From Shimia sp051201625 (GTDB taxonomy: Bacteria; Pseudomonadota; Alphaproteobacteria; Rhodobacterales; Rhodobacteraceae), in the NCBI RefSeq assembly GCF_051201625.1, contig NZ_CP179203.1, positions 992,001 through 1,056,000 of the forward strand: 64,000 bases of DNA, in the 5' to 3' direction. Positions 44,166 through 53,157 of this stretch are shown piece after piece. Within the stretch, counting starts at the first letter, position 1; each line of letters starts with the position of its first letter. The position numbers and the translations under genes are program-made. Under the pieces are notes generated by a model. The model ran no database searches and was not told the origin of the DNA. It saw only the letters and a list, made by a program, of their open reading frames with translations.

Positions 44166-45311
44166 TTAAATAATTACCTCTTCCAATGATTTTGGATGCT
44201 CGGTCAAGGCCTCCCAGCCGTCGTCGGTGATGATAAAACTATCACCGACCTGAGCTCGAAAATTATTGATTGAAACAGAGCCGTCCACAGCAATAACCAT
44301 GCCTGGTTGCAGGATCGTTTTGTCTCCTGTGACCAGTTGCGGCTTCTCCAAAAAGCTGAAGCCCGTCGCTCGGCCGCAACGAAACGGGTAATTGTATCCA
44401 GCGCTTTGGATAACCTCGGCATACGCTGCGTGTACCGTATCGGCAGAAACCCCGGGGCGCAGGGCGTCTAGTGCTGCCTCTTGGCTTGCGAGGGCAACTT
44501 CATAAATCTTTGCCTGTGTCTTGATGGCGAGTTCGCCTATCCAAAATGTTCGGTCAAACCCAAGTTTGAACCGATGGAAGTTGGTCATGCCACAGAAACA
44601 CAAAAAAACTGGTTCACCCCACCGCATAATACGTGATGACGCTCGATGGTGCGACTTCGTGATTGCATCCCCTGATGCCATTATCTGCAAAAAGTGCGTG
44701 TTGGGTGACATATCTTTGTCATCGTAATGTGCGGTCAAAAGCTTGGCGGCTTTCCGTGTGCCTGCCTGCGAAGTTGCCAGCGCTACTTCAAATTCCGGTA
44801 CTCCGTCTGCGATCGCTTCACGGCCAGCAACCATCATAGCCATGGCAACCTGTCCGGCATGCCGAGCTAATTGAAGTTCCTTCGGGCTTTTTATCATGCG
44901 CATGTCTGACAGCAGTGGCGTCACACTGAGCAATTGGGAGGTTGGGACAAGCGTGTCTACAAATCTGCGTACAAGAGGCGGCATACGATCTGGTTCAAGT
45001 CCAACATATCTTGCCCCCTTGACTGCTTTTGGTATTTCTTCCCGCCATTCGTTATGCATTCCGTCATTCCAAGCGGCGATCCGGTCGACCCTTGCCGCTG
45101 CCAAAGCGGTATTTTCATCGATTTTAGGTGTAATCAATAAGCTGCCACTATACCTAGATACGATCAAGATGGTGGGACGGCCAAACTCCATGTGCAGATA
45201 ATCATAGTAGCCCGTGAGGTAGTAGACGTTGTCTTCATCCGTAATCAGAACAACATCAAGATGATCCTCATGCATCCGGTTTTGAAGTGATTGCATCCTT
45301 TGAGTGAACAT
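44166..45311 (-). CDS. M24-fold (creatinase/aminopeptidase P-like) protein lacking metal ligands
   Basis: A 381-residue pita-bread-fold protein with a creatinase-type N-terminal domain (residues 1-130; DVVLITDEDNVYYLTGYYD) and a C-terminal catalytic-fold domain. The usual metal ligands of M24 peptidases are not conserved. The GHGIGL-HE-P segment reads GRATGFSFLEKP, the Glu in AVEP is Asp (VIAVDGS), the last Glu region is QVGDSF, and only the Asp in GFDRTF remains. This resembles creatinase-like, metal-independent members. It is 14 bases downstream of the M20 gene on the same strand, so the two may hydrolyse one amide or amidine compound in sequence. Confidence 0.75.
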   Translation of the reverse strand: MFTQRMQSLQNRMHEDHLDVVLITDEDNVYYLTGYYDYLHMEFGRPTILIVSRYSGSLLITPKIDENTALAAARVDRIAAWNDGMHNEWREEIPKAVKGARYVGLEPDRMPPLVRRFVDTLVPTSQLLSVTPLLSDMRMIKSPKELQLARHAGQVAMAMMVAGREAIADGVPEFEVALATSQAGTRKAAKLLTAHYDDKDMSPNTHFLQIMASGDAITKSHHRASSRIMRWGEPVFLCFCGMTNFHRFKLGFDRTFWIGELAIKTQAKIYEVALASQEAALDALRPGVSADTVHAAYAEVIQSAGYNYPFRCGRATGFSFLEKPQLVTGDKTILQPGMVIAVDGSVSINNFRAQVGDSFIITDDGWEALTEHPKSLEEVII

Positions 45312-45325
45312 TGTCAGTTTCCATT

Positions 45326-46462
45326 TTACATAGGTAGGCGGTCGTAGACGAGCTTCGTCCAGAACTCAGCTCCAAGTGGTAATAGCGCATCGTTGAAGTC
45401 GTAGTTATTCGCGTGTAACGGCTGGCCGTTGGGGCCGGTATCTCCATTGCCAAGCAAAACGAAACATCCTGGAACTGCCGTGGCAAAATGGGCAAAGTCC
45501 TCGGAGAAGTTCATCGGAGTACGATCTGGAACCGTATCAAGCCCAACGGCTTGTGCCACGCGGATTGCTGCCTCAGTAGGGACATCGGCGTTGATGGTCT
45601 CGATGAATTCCGTTCTAAAATTTACGTTGACATCAACGCCGTGGGCGATTGCAATGCCCTTGGAAATCTGACGTATGAAGGTCTCAATATCAATCCGATC
45701 TTTAGAATTGAGCGCTCTTACATCACCCTTAAGCGCAGCTGTTCCAGGAAGAATATTGCGTTGCCCATCGGTCAGGAACTCCGTTACGGATACCACTGCA
45801 CCGGCGCCTGGTGAGAGCTTTCGCGCAATGATCGTTTGCAGAGCCTGGATCATCTCCGCCCCAATAGTGATAGCGTCCTGGCCAGTCTGCGGCATAGATG
45901 AATGACAACCCTGACCGTTAATGCTGATCTCAAACAGGCTTTCGGAAGAGCAAATCAGACCTTTGCGGGTAGAAATCTGACCAACTGGAGCACCGGGTAA
46001 ATTGTGAATGGCATAAATTTCCTCAATCGGAAAACGCTCCAATATTTTTTCTTTGAGCATCGCCTTGGCACCGAGACCCAATTCCTCATTAGGTTGAAAA
46101 ATGAATACGGCTGTACCGCTGAACCTTGGGTCCAAAGCTAACGCCTTTGCAGCTCCAAGTAGCATGGTCATGTGGCCGTCGTGTCCACACGCGTGCATGA
46201 CCCCGGGCGTTTTTGAGACGTAGGAATGCTGGCTAGCCTCGTGAATCGGTAACGCATCCATATCGGCGCGCAACCCTATGGCGCGATTACTGTTTCCAGA
46301 CCGTAGGAGCCCGACTACGCCAACTCCCTCATGTACCTCCAATCCGTATTCTCGCAGCAAGCTCGCCACTTTTGCTTTCGTGCCTGTTTCTTTAAAACCT
46401 AATTCAGGCGCTTTATGGAACGCCCGTCTAAGGTCGCTCAAATTAGAAAGATCCAAATTCAT
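45326..46462 (-). CDS. M20-family amidohydrolase (hippurate hydrolase-like)
   Basis: A 378-residue zinc amidohydrolase with GGAGG five bases before ATG 46462. The motifs LRADMDALPIHE, HACGHDGHMTMLLGAA, FQPNEELGLGAKAM, GCHSSMPQTGQDA and NFSEDFAHFA contain the expected metal and catalytic residues. It lies in the N-acyl-amino-acid/hippurate/indole-acetyl-amino-acid hydrolase group, which cleaves amides of amino acids. It is transcribed just ahead of the M24-fold gene. Confidence 0.88.
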   Translation of the reverse strand: MNLDLSNLSDLRRAFHKAPELGFKETGTKAKVASLLREYGLEVHEGVGVVGLLRSGNSNRAIGLRADMDALPIHEASQHSYVSKTPGVMHACGHDGHMTMLLGAAKALALDPRFSGTAVFIFQPNEELGLGAKAMLKEKILERFPIEEIYAIHNLPGAPVGQISTRKGLICSSESLFEISINGQGCHSSMPQTGQDAITIGAEMIQALQTIIARKLSPGAGAVVSVTEFLTDGQRNILPGTAALKGDVRALNSKDRIDIETFIRQISKGIAIAHGVDVNVNFRTEFIETINADVPTEAAIRVAQAVGLDTVPDRTPMNFSEDFAHFATAVPGCFVLLGNGDTGPNGQPLHANNYDFNDALLPLGAEFWTKLVYDRLPM

Positions 46463-47373
46463 AAAGTCCTCCAAACACCAAAGCTGGGCACAATTTGGAA
46501 AAAACGCGCCTCAACAAACTCGTCAATAGGTAGAGCAGGTTTGGGTGATGGTCCACTGGAACGAAAGCAATGCTGGCGACTAACTAATTCAAGCGGGGCG
46601 TTTGCGGCCAACTTATCATTGAAGTTATTTTTTTGGCGTTAGTCTCAACATCGGTATTCCAGTCAAGATTTTTGGTGATTGGGAAATCGTTACAACTGTT
46701 ATTAATCTCATGGCCCACCATGCTCGACGACCCAGTTATTCGGATCCAAGTTTACGAAGCTTCAAGAGTGTGAAACTCATAAATTTTTGAAATATTAGGC
46801 CTCGAAATCGACTAGAATTTCTTTGGGACTTTAAGGCTGAGAGGGTTTGAAATTTGACGAGAAAATTTTTCTTGGGTGAATTTTTTCGACAGTTTGGTTT
46901 GTTTATCAAAGTTTTTCATTGAACCCTTCAAGGATCTTGCTTCAGTTTTTTTCAGGTCAAATAATGCCAAGTTACTTGCAGCAGTGATTGTGTAAAAATT
47001 GCTGAAGAAAGGTTTTTGCAAGGGATATTAGTACGCGTAATTTATGGCGCTCATCACCCAAGCGTGTGTGGGTTAGTAGATAAGTTGCGTTCGTTGTTGG
47101 GTCGATAGAAGGCAAGCTCAAGCAATACCTTTGCTCTTTTGTTGATTGGTTTAAATTTTGTTGATCGCGTCTCACTTTCTAGGATGCAGGTGTTGGCTAC
47201 ACCAAGCATTCATTTTCACTGGACTTAATTGGCGCAGTGCTGCGGTTCCTACCGTTAGAAACCAAAGTTCTGTAACTACCTAATTGATTGAGCCTACAAT
47301 CAATATTTTGCTTGTTGGGCAAAGTAGATGGTAGGATTTGACTAGATTTTAAATCTGCTTTTAGGAGGCATAT
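46463..47373. other. Long AT-rich gap between divergent metabolic genes
   Basis: About 900 bases that carry the divergent promoters of the M20 gene and of the large flavoprotein gene. Open frames on the minus strand at 46812-47021 and 46972-47175 are lysine/serine-rich or arginine-rich, start at TTG or lack ribosome sites, and are not convincing. AGGAGG precedes the flavoprotein start. No riboswitch or RNA gene was recognised. Confidence 0.4.
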
Positions 47374-49833
47374 ATGGTAATCCCGCTCCCCTCACATGCG
47401 CAAACCGTGATCATTGGGGGGGGATCTATTGGTTGCAACACCGCTTATCATCTGACGAAACTGGGCATGTCAGATATCGTCTTGTTGGAACGTGATCAAC
47501 TGACGTCGGGTACCACATGGCACGCGGCGGGCCTGATCGTAGCTGGGTTGCTGACCTCAGAGGCCGAGTGTGAGATATATACCCACGGGCGCGAGCTTTA
47601 CTCCAAGCTCGAAAAGGAAACTGGCGTGCCTACGGGCTTCAGAGATGTCGGGTATCTCCAAATTGCAAATAATGAGGAACGGGTTCATGAGATGCGTCGA
47701 CTGGCGCCATTCATGCGTCGTCAGGGCATCAATATTTATGAAATCTCTCCCAAGGAAAGTGCGAGTTTGTTTCCGATTGGGGATTTAAGTGATGTGCTTG
47801 CCGGATTTTACATCCCTGAGGATGGTCGTGCCAACCCGGTCGACGTGACCATGTCGCTGGCCAAAGGGGCTAGAATGGGAGGTGCGCAAATCTTTGAGGG
47901 TGTTACGGCTTCTGAAATTATGGCCCAAAATGGTACTGTGACCGGGGTACGCATCCGTGATGGGCGAACAATTACTGCAGAGAATGTGGTGATTTGTGGT
48001 GGAATGTGGTCACGGCAACTGGGGGCTAAGGTCGGCATTAATCTCCCGCTTCAAGCCGCAGAACACTATTACCTGATTACTGAAAATATTGAAGGGCTGG
48101 GCCGTGATCTACCTGTACTAGAGGATCCATCGACATACACATATTACCGGGAGGAAGTTGGTGGCCTAATGTTGGGACTATTTGAACCCAACGCAGCGCC
48201 CTGGAAGCTTGATGGCATTCCCAACAATTTTGCATTTGGCGAGGTCGAACCAGACTGGGACCGGGTCGGGCCTCATTTGGAAAAAGCCTACTCCAGAGTG
48301 CCGGATGCCCTAAACGTAGGTGTACGTAAGCTTTTCTGTGGGCCGGAGAGTTTCACGCCAGACCTTGCTCCACTAGTTGGCGAAACCCCAGAGTTGCGAA
48401 ATTGTTTTGTTGCTTGCGGCATGAACTCTTTAGGAATTCTCAACGGTGCTGGTACAGGTAAAGTCCTGGCGCATTGGATCGTAGATGGTTGCCCACCTAT
48501 TGATGTTACTGGCATTAATGTTAACCGCTTCACACGCCATGAAGCTACCCGTGCGTTTCGTCAACACCGAGGATCAGAATTATTGAGTAAGATGTTTGGG
48601 CAACACTTCCATAACGAAAGCTATCAAACTGCCCGTAATCTAAAACGATCAGTCCTGCATGAGCGGTTGGCAGCAAACGGCGCGTATTTCACTGAGAGCC
48701 ATAGCTGGGAAGTGCCTGACTGGTTTGCGCCAACGATGGAACAGGCGAAAATCGACAAATTCAGTTGGTATCGCCAAAACTGGTTTGAATGGCACGCCGA
48801 AGAGCACCGTGCGGCTCGCCAAAATGTTATCATGATGGACATGTCCGCTATGTCCAAGTTGCTGGTTGAAGGCCCCGACGCGCTGTATCTTTTGAATCGC
48901 CTTTCATGCAACGAGATTGATGTGGAGGTTGGCCGTTTGGTTTACACAGCATGGGTAAATGAAAAAGGTAGATTTGAGGCTGACCTGACTGTTACACGGT
49001 TGGCCGAAGATAGGTTTATGATTGTGGTTGGCGAAAATAGTCATGGCCATACCTTGATGCGTATGCAACGTCATACCCGACCGGATGAAGTGATAATCAT
49101 CACTGATTTGACCCCGGCCATCACGCAAATCAACATACACGGTCCGAAAGCGCGAGCGCTAATTGAAACGGTTACGACGGCGGATATGTCAAACGTGGCC
49201 TTCCCCTTCATGTCTTGGCAGGATATTGAAGTTGGCTACTGGATTGTCAGAGCTTTGCGGGTCACTTTTGTTGGTGAGTTAGGCTGGGAATTACAGGTGC
49301 CGTCCTATGCTGCAGTTCAAGTCTATGACCTTCTAAAAGCAGCGGGTCAGGAATTTGGCTTGCGTGATGCCGGAATGCAAACGCTCAATTCGCTTCGCTT
49401 GGAGAAAGCTTATCGAGACTTTGGGCTTGATTTGGATAATACGGATAACCCGATTGAGGCTGGGCTTGGCTTTGCGGTAAAGCTGGATAAACCGGGTGGC
49501 TTTATCGGGTGCAATGCATTGGCTGAAATCAAGGGTCGAGGCGTTCCAAAAAATCGGATGTTACAGTTTTTGCTGCAGGATCCCGTGCCACTTCTTTACG
49601 GGAATGAGTGTGTTTACCTAGATGGAGAAGAAGTTGGCCATCTACAGGTCGGCGGTTACGGTCACAGCCTAGGTGGTGCTGTTGGCATTGGTTTTGCCGC
49701 ACTAAACGTTCCCTTGACCGCCACCATCGTTGCTCAAGGCACATGGGAAGTTGATGTGGCTGGAGAGCGTGTTAGAGCAAGCGCGTCCATCAGGCCGTTG
49801 TACGACCCAGCTTCGGATAAGGTTAAAGCCTGA
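47374..49833 (+). CDS. Dimethylglycine/sarcosine dehydrogenase-like flavoprotein with GcvT domains
   Basis: An 819-residue two-part enzyme. An N-terminal DAO-type FAD domain (about residues 10-370; TVIIGGGSIGCNTAYHLTK and TSGTTWHAAGLIVAG, with the His of TTWHAAG as in covalently flavinylated relatives) is followed by an FAO_M linker, a folate-binding GcvT domain (about 440-700; FVGELGWELQVPSYAAV) and a GcvT C-terminal barrel. Family members oxidatively demethylate dimethylglycine or sarcosine and pass the one-carbon unit to tetrahydrofolate. Which methylated amine it uses cannot be told. It stands alone on its strand here. Confidence 0.9.
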   Translation: MVIPLPSHAQTVIIGGGSIGCNTAYHLTKLGMSDIVLLERDQLTSGTTWHAAGLIVAGLLTSEAECEIYTHGRELYSKLEKETGVPTGFRDVGYLQIANNEERVHEMRRLAPFMRRQGINIYEISPKESASLFPIGDLSDVLAGFYIPEDGRANPVDVTMSLAKGARMGGAQIFEGVTASEIMAQNGTVTGVRIRDGRTITAENVVICGGMWSRQLGAKVGINLPLQAAEHYYLITENIEGLGRDLPVLEDPSTYTYYREEVGGLMLGLFEPNAAPWKLDGIPNNFAFGEVEPDWDRVGPHLEKAYSRVPDALNVGVRKLFCGPESFTPDLAPLVGETPELRNCFVACGMNSLGILNGAGTGKVLAHWIVDGCPPIDVTGINVNRFTRHEATRAFRQHRGSELLSKMFGQHFHNESYQTARNLKRSVLHERLAANGAYFTESHSWEVPDWFAPTMEQAKIDKFSWYRQNWFEWHAEEHRAARQNVIMMDMSAMSKLLVEGPDALYLLNRLSCNEIDVEVGRLVYTAWVNEKGRFEADLTVTRLAEDRFMIVVGENSHGHTLMRMQRHTRPDEVIIITDLTPAITQINIHGPKARALIETVTTADMSNVAFPFMSWQDIEVGYWIVRALRVTFVGELGWELQVPSYAAVQVYDLLKAAGQEFGLRDAGMQTLNSLRLEKAYRDFGLDLDNTDNPIEAGLGFAVKLDKPGGFIGCNALAEIKGRGVPKNRMLQFLLQDPVPLLYGNECVYLDGEEVGHLQVGGYGHSLGGAVGIGFAALNVPLTATIVAQGTWEVDVAGERVRASASIRPLYDPASDKVKA

Positions 49834-49874
49834 CCCGTGTAGGTCGACTTGGGTAATTTAGTAGCATGAGATGT

Positions 49875-49914
49875 TATAAAAACAAAAACGCCGCTACCTG
49901 AAAGGAAGCGGCGT
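49875..49914 (-). terminator. Rho-independent terminator after rpmE
   Basis: On the minus strand ACGCCGCT pairs with AGCGGCGT around a short loop with extra CCT/AGG pairing, followed by TTTTTGTTTTTAT. The stem occupies 49888-49914 and the T-run 49875-49887. It directly follows rpmE and so ends the rplS-rpmE transcript. Confidence 0.85.
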
Positions 49915-49940
49915 ATAATTCGAAACAGTTTGGAAAACGC

Positions 49941-50162
49941 TCAGAAGCCCAGACCTTCGTATTTCTTTTTGAATTTCGATACGCGGCCGCCGGCGTCCAA
50001 CAAACGGGAAGTGCCTCCGGTCCATGCTGGGTGGACAGTCGGATCAACGTCCAAAGAAAGCGTGTCACCCTCTTTGCCCCAAGTGGAACGCATTTTGATG
50101 ATCGTGCCGTCTGTCATTTTGACGTCAATGAAGTGGTAATCGGGATGTGTCTCTTTTTTCAT
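49941..50162 (-). CDS. rpmE: Ribosomal protein bL31
   Basis: A 73-residue bL31. It begins MKKETHPDYHFIDVKMTDG and has RSTWGKEGDTLSLDVDP and HPAWTGG. It lacks the Cys pairs of zinc-binding L31, the usual alphaproteobacterial form. It follows rplS by 11 bases and is ended by a terminator. It binds at the 50S/30S interface (central protuberance). Confidence 0.97.
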   Translation of the reverse strand: MKKETHPDYHFIDVKMTDGTIIKMRSTWGKEGDTLSLDVDPTVHPAWTGGTSRLLDAGGRVSKFKKKYEGLGF

Positions 50163-50173
50163 TGCACCACTCC

Positions 50174-50548
50174 TCAGGCTTGTTTGGGCTTGTAGTTACT
50201 GTCTTCGACGATGCGGGCAGATTTGCCGCGGCGTGAGCGCAGGTAATACAATTTAGCGCGACGGACACGACCACGACGTACCACAGTTATAGAGTCGATA
50301 TTGGTCGAGAACAGGGGGAACACACGTTCCACACCTTCACCAAACGAAATTTTGCGGACTGTGAACGATCCGGCAATGCCTTCGCCATTCTTTCGGCTGA
50401 TGCATACCCCTTCGTAGTTTTGCACGCGGGTACGCGTGCCCTCGGTAACTTTAAAGCCCACTCGAACGGTATCACCGGCTTTGAAGTCTGGGATGTCTTT
50501 CCCTAAGGCGGCAATTTGTTCCGCCTCTATTTGTGCGATCAGATTCAT
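50174..50548 (-). CDS. rplS: Ribosomal protein bL19
   Basis: A 124-residue bL19 with the family blocks FKAGDTVRVGFKVTEGTRTR, VQNYEGVCISRKNGEGIAGS, FTVRKISFGEGVERVFPLFS and RRGRVRRAKLYYLRSRRGKS. It is a 50S subunit protein. In relatives it follows trmD directly; here trmD is about 2.6 kb upstream, separated by two opposite-strand genes, so rplS likely has its own promoter in the 400-base leader. Confidence 0.97.
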   Translation of the reverse strand: MNLIAQIEAEQIAALGKDIPDFKAGDTVRVGFKVTEGTRTRVQNYEGVCISRKNGEGIAGSFTVRKISFGEGVERVFPLFSTNIDSITVVRRGRVRRAKLYYLRSRRGKSARIVEDSNYKPKQA

Positions 50549-50957
50549 CTGACCATCTCCTAATCTGCTCGCGGTTTTCCCACGAAGTTTGTTGCGCCTC
50601 AGAGCTCTTGGCCTTCTTCCGGGTCCGCCTTAGCGCCCGCCAGAGAAATCAGGTCGACGTTTCTTACATGATCGTCTTGCTGCGTAACCGGTGTCGGACG
50701 AAGAAGCCCGCGGACTTAACTAGCAAACAAAAACGATCCCAAACCGCGACAGCAGTTCGAGACCTGTGTCCTTTACGCAAATTGCTTGCATCGATCAAGA
50801 GGGATTCAACAAAATGTATGTCAAAAGAATTTTTTGGATCAGGAAAATCTTCTGATCAGTTGATATAGATGAATTTGGCGGTTGCACATACCATCGCTGG
50901 TTCGCTCTACATGAGTTGCGTCAAGGACTACGGAGTAAGATTTTTGAAAGTTAGATT
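50549..50957. other. rplS leader / divergent promoter region with a possible coding relic
   Basis: About 410 bases between rplS and the divergent GH25 gene. On the minus strand, 50599-50715 is a 39-codon open stretch ending in TGA whose last part (HVRNVDLISLAGAKADPEEG) has coding-like composition (separate entry). The rest, toward 50950, is AT-rich and should hold two promoters. Confidence 0.4.
50599..50715 (-). pseudogene. Possible C-terminal relic of a lost gene upstream of rplS
   Basis: A 38-codon minus-strand frame follows a TAA at 50716-50718 and ends at TGA 50599-50601, reading TQQDDHVRNVDLISLAGAKA and then DPEEGQEL. It has a GC-rich third codon position like the ribosomal genes, has no start of its own, and lies where trmD-rplS would normally be contiguous. 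It may be the tail of a gene cut when the GH25/FAD cassette arrived. Family not recognised. Confidence 0.25.
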
Positions 50958-51764
50958 ATGCGTTTAATTCTAGGCATCTGCTTGTTGAGCTTAGTTATGA
51001 TTGGCTGCAGTCGTCGCCCGAATGAGCCGATGCAACAGGCCATGACGGCTCCGGAGCAGGTTTACCCAATCGACCGGTTCACGACATATCCAGTTTTTGA
51101 TGACGCCGATCCGCATGACTGGGATCAGCGCCGCCCGACTAGCTATCCTATTCACGGCATCGATGTGTCGCGCTGGCAAACTGAAATCAACTGGTTGGAG
51201 GCAAGAGACGCTGGTGTGAGTTTTGTCTTTATTAAAGCAACGGAAGGTGGGGATGTGGCAGATCCCAAGTTTGAGCTACATCGACAGGGTGCTGAAAAGG
51301 CTGGTGTTCCATGGGGAGCGTATCACTATTTCTATTTCTGTCGGACGGCTGCGGAACAAGCCCGCTGGTTTATTCAGAATGTGCCAAAGGGTGCTGATCT
51401 GCCTCACGTTTTGGACATGGAGTGGAACCCGCGTTCGCGCACTTGTAAAAAGCGTCCTAGCAGCCGCGAGGTGATGGACGAAGCGCGGATATTTCTGTCG
51501 ATCCTTGAGGCGCATTACGGTCGGCGTCCTGTTCTGTATACAACGGTTGATTTTTATCACGATACTGGGATTGGTCGATTGAGTGGAACAGAGTTGTGGT
51601 TGCGCTCAGTAGCGGATCATCCGACACGCGTTTATCCGGGTGCCTATTGGACCTTCTGGCAATACACAGGGACTGGTTTGGTGCCGGGCATAGAGGGCAA
51701 AGTGGACATCAACGTTTTTCGTGGAGCGTCAGAGGCGTTCGCTCGCTGGATTATGAATAATTAA
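50958..51764 (+). CDS. GH25-family lysozyme-like lipoprotein
   Basis: A 268-residue protein with lipoprotein signal MRLILGICLLSLVMIGC (Cys 17 as the lipid-bearing residue). After a Pro-rich linker the GH25 barrel begins at HGIDVSRWQTEINW, with FVFIKATEGG, the catalytic Asp-Glu pair in VLDMEWNP and WTFWQYTGTG near the end. Such enzymes cut the beta-1,4 bond of peptidoglycan. Anchoring to a membrane and strand opposite to the ribosomal genes suggest a cell-wall remodelling role and an inserted origin. Confidence 0.88.
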   Translation: MRLILGICLLSLVMIGCSRRPNEPMQQAMTAPEQVYPIDRFTTYPVFDDADPHDWDQRRPTSYPIHGIDVSRWQTEINWLEARDAGVSFVFIKATEGGDVADPKFELHRQGAEKAGVPWGAYHYFYFCRTAAEQARWFIQNVPKGADLPHVLDMEWNPRSRTCKKRPSSREVMDEARIFLSILEAHYGRRPVLYTTVDFYHDTGIGRLSGTELWLRSVADHPTRVYPGAYWTFWQYTGTGLVPGIEGKVDINVFRGASEAFARWIMNN

Positions 51765-51857
51765 CGCCAAAACTGTCAGCCTTTTTGGTTTTCACTTTCC
51801 AATTTTGACCAAAAAGCGTTGGATAAACACTGCAGCCCCAAAACGTTGAGGCAGAAT

Positions 51858-53150
51858 ATGGAAAAATGGCAAGCTGATGTTTTGGTGATTGGCGGTGGAA
51901 CAGCTGGATTTGGTGCTGCGGTTGCTGCTGGGCGCGCGGGACTAGACGTAATTCTGACTGAAAGTAGTGCCAAAGTTGGCGGCGTCATGGCTTTTTGTCC
52001 GGGAATGCCGTGGGGGGCGGCTTACCCCATTGATCGAAGCATTGGTGGCTTGATGGAGGAACTCGCTAGGCGTTTGTTCACAATGCATCCACCAGCGGCA
52101 GAAAAACGTCCCTGTGCACTCAAAAATTTTGGTCCAGAAATCCAGTATGACCACGATTTGGCAACGGTTACCATGTTTGAAATGTTGGAGGAGGCTGGCG
52201 TGCACGTGCATCTGAACACGACTGCGCTCACACCTGTTATGCAGGGAAACAACATTACTGCGGTTGAAGTCAGCGATCGTCATGGCCCGCACATTGTAGA
52301 GGCTGGCATAGTCATTGATTGCTCGGGTGATGGAGATATTTCGGCAAAAGCTGGCGTTCCGTTCACGGTTGGAGACGCGCAGGGAAATGTTATGGGTGTC
52401 ACCCTAAGTTTTCAAATGATTAATGCGGATTGGGAACGCGTTTTTGCTGAAAATGATCCGTATTTTTCGCGTCGTGCGGCCAAAGGAATTGCTGAAGGTC
52501 GCCTTCATGGGGATCTTGCTCAGCTTTACCTAATGAAAGGATTTCATCTAAACACTGTTTTCTGTAATTCTGTCGTTATTAGAGATGTGAACGGGACTGA
52601 TGCGAGGTCTGTTGCAAGCGCGACTCAAGAAGGTCGGCGCAGGTGCATGCAGTTGGCCACTTTCCTGCGCAAAGATGTTCCGGGTTTTGAAGACGCACGC
52701 ATGGCCTATCTTGGACCGACCGTTGGCGTGCGTGAGACGCGCAAGCTGGAGGGTTTATATCGAGTGACAGGCGCTGATCTGGCGGCTGCGACTAAGTTCC
52801 CTGATGGCATCGTGTGCTGTGATAATCCGATCGATGATGTGATGCGGGGAGAAGTCATGACGCATGACGCAATTGTTGGATCAGGAGCTTATTATACCAT
52901 TCCGTTTCGGTCATTGGTGCCGAAGAGGATAGAGAACTTGATGTTTGCTGGCCGGATCATTTCGGCGGATCCGGTTGCATTTGCGTCTGTGCGTGGCATG
53001 CCGCAATGCGTGGCGATGGGCCAAGCCGCTGGAACTGCTGCGGCGTTCGCACTAAAAGTGCAAACGCCTGTTCAGAACATCGAAACAGATAAATTGATCA
53101 TAGCTTTACAGCGGCAAGGGGTAAATGGGATCGGGGGGCAACCGCTTTGA
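51858..53150 (+). CDS. FAD-dependent oxidoreductase, PF12831-type
   Basis: A 430-residue flavoprotein with GAGG before ATG 51858. The FAD motif is DVLVIGGGTAGFGAAVAAGR; GGVMAFCPGMPWGAAYPIDR, VIDCSGDGDISAKAGVPF and the C-terminal RIISADPVAFASVRGMPQCV and AMGQAAGTAAAFAL are typical of the FAD-dependent oxidoreductase group often fused or linked to sugar or organic-acid metabolism. No helices or signal peptide. Substrate unknown. It is 93 bases after the GH25 gene, in the same direction, and convergent with trmD. Confidence 0.82.
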   Translation: MEKWQADVLVIGGGTAGFGAAVAAGRAGLDVILTESSAKVGGVMAFCPGMPWGAAYPIDRSIGGLMEELARRLFTMHPPAAEKRPCALKNFGPEIQYDHDLATVTMFEMLEEAGVHVHLNTTALTPVMQGNNITAVEVSDRHGPHIVEAGIVIDCSGDGDISAKAGVPFTVGDAQGNVMGVTLSFQMINADWERVFAENDPYFSRRAAKGIAEGRLHGDLAQLYLMKGFHLNTVFCNSVVIRDVNGTDARSVASATQEGRRRCMQLATFLRKDVPGFEDARMAYLGPTVGVRETRKLEGLYRVTGADLAAATKFPDGIVCCDNPIDDVMRGEVMTHDAIVGSGAYYTIPFRSLVPKRIENLMFAGRIISADPVAFASVRGMPQCVAMGQAAGTAAAFALKVQTPVQNIETDKLIIALQRQGVNGIGGQPL

Positions 53151-53157
53151 CAGAATG

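Noticed and set aside
46812..47021. A 69-codon minus-strand frame, Lys/Ser-rich
   Set aside because: TTG start, no ribosome binding site and no recognisable family.
47240..47373. A glycine or other riboswitch before the dimethylglycine-dehydrogenase-like gene
   Set aside because: No conserved aptamer core could be folded by eye; the region is AT-rich with only a normal ribosome binding site.
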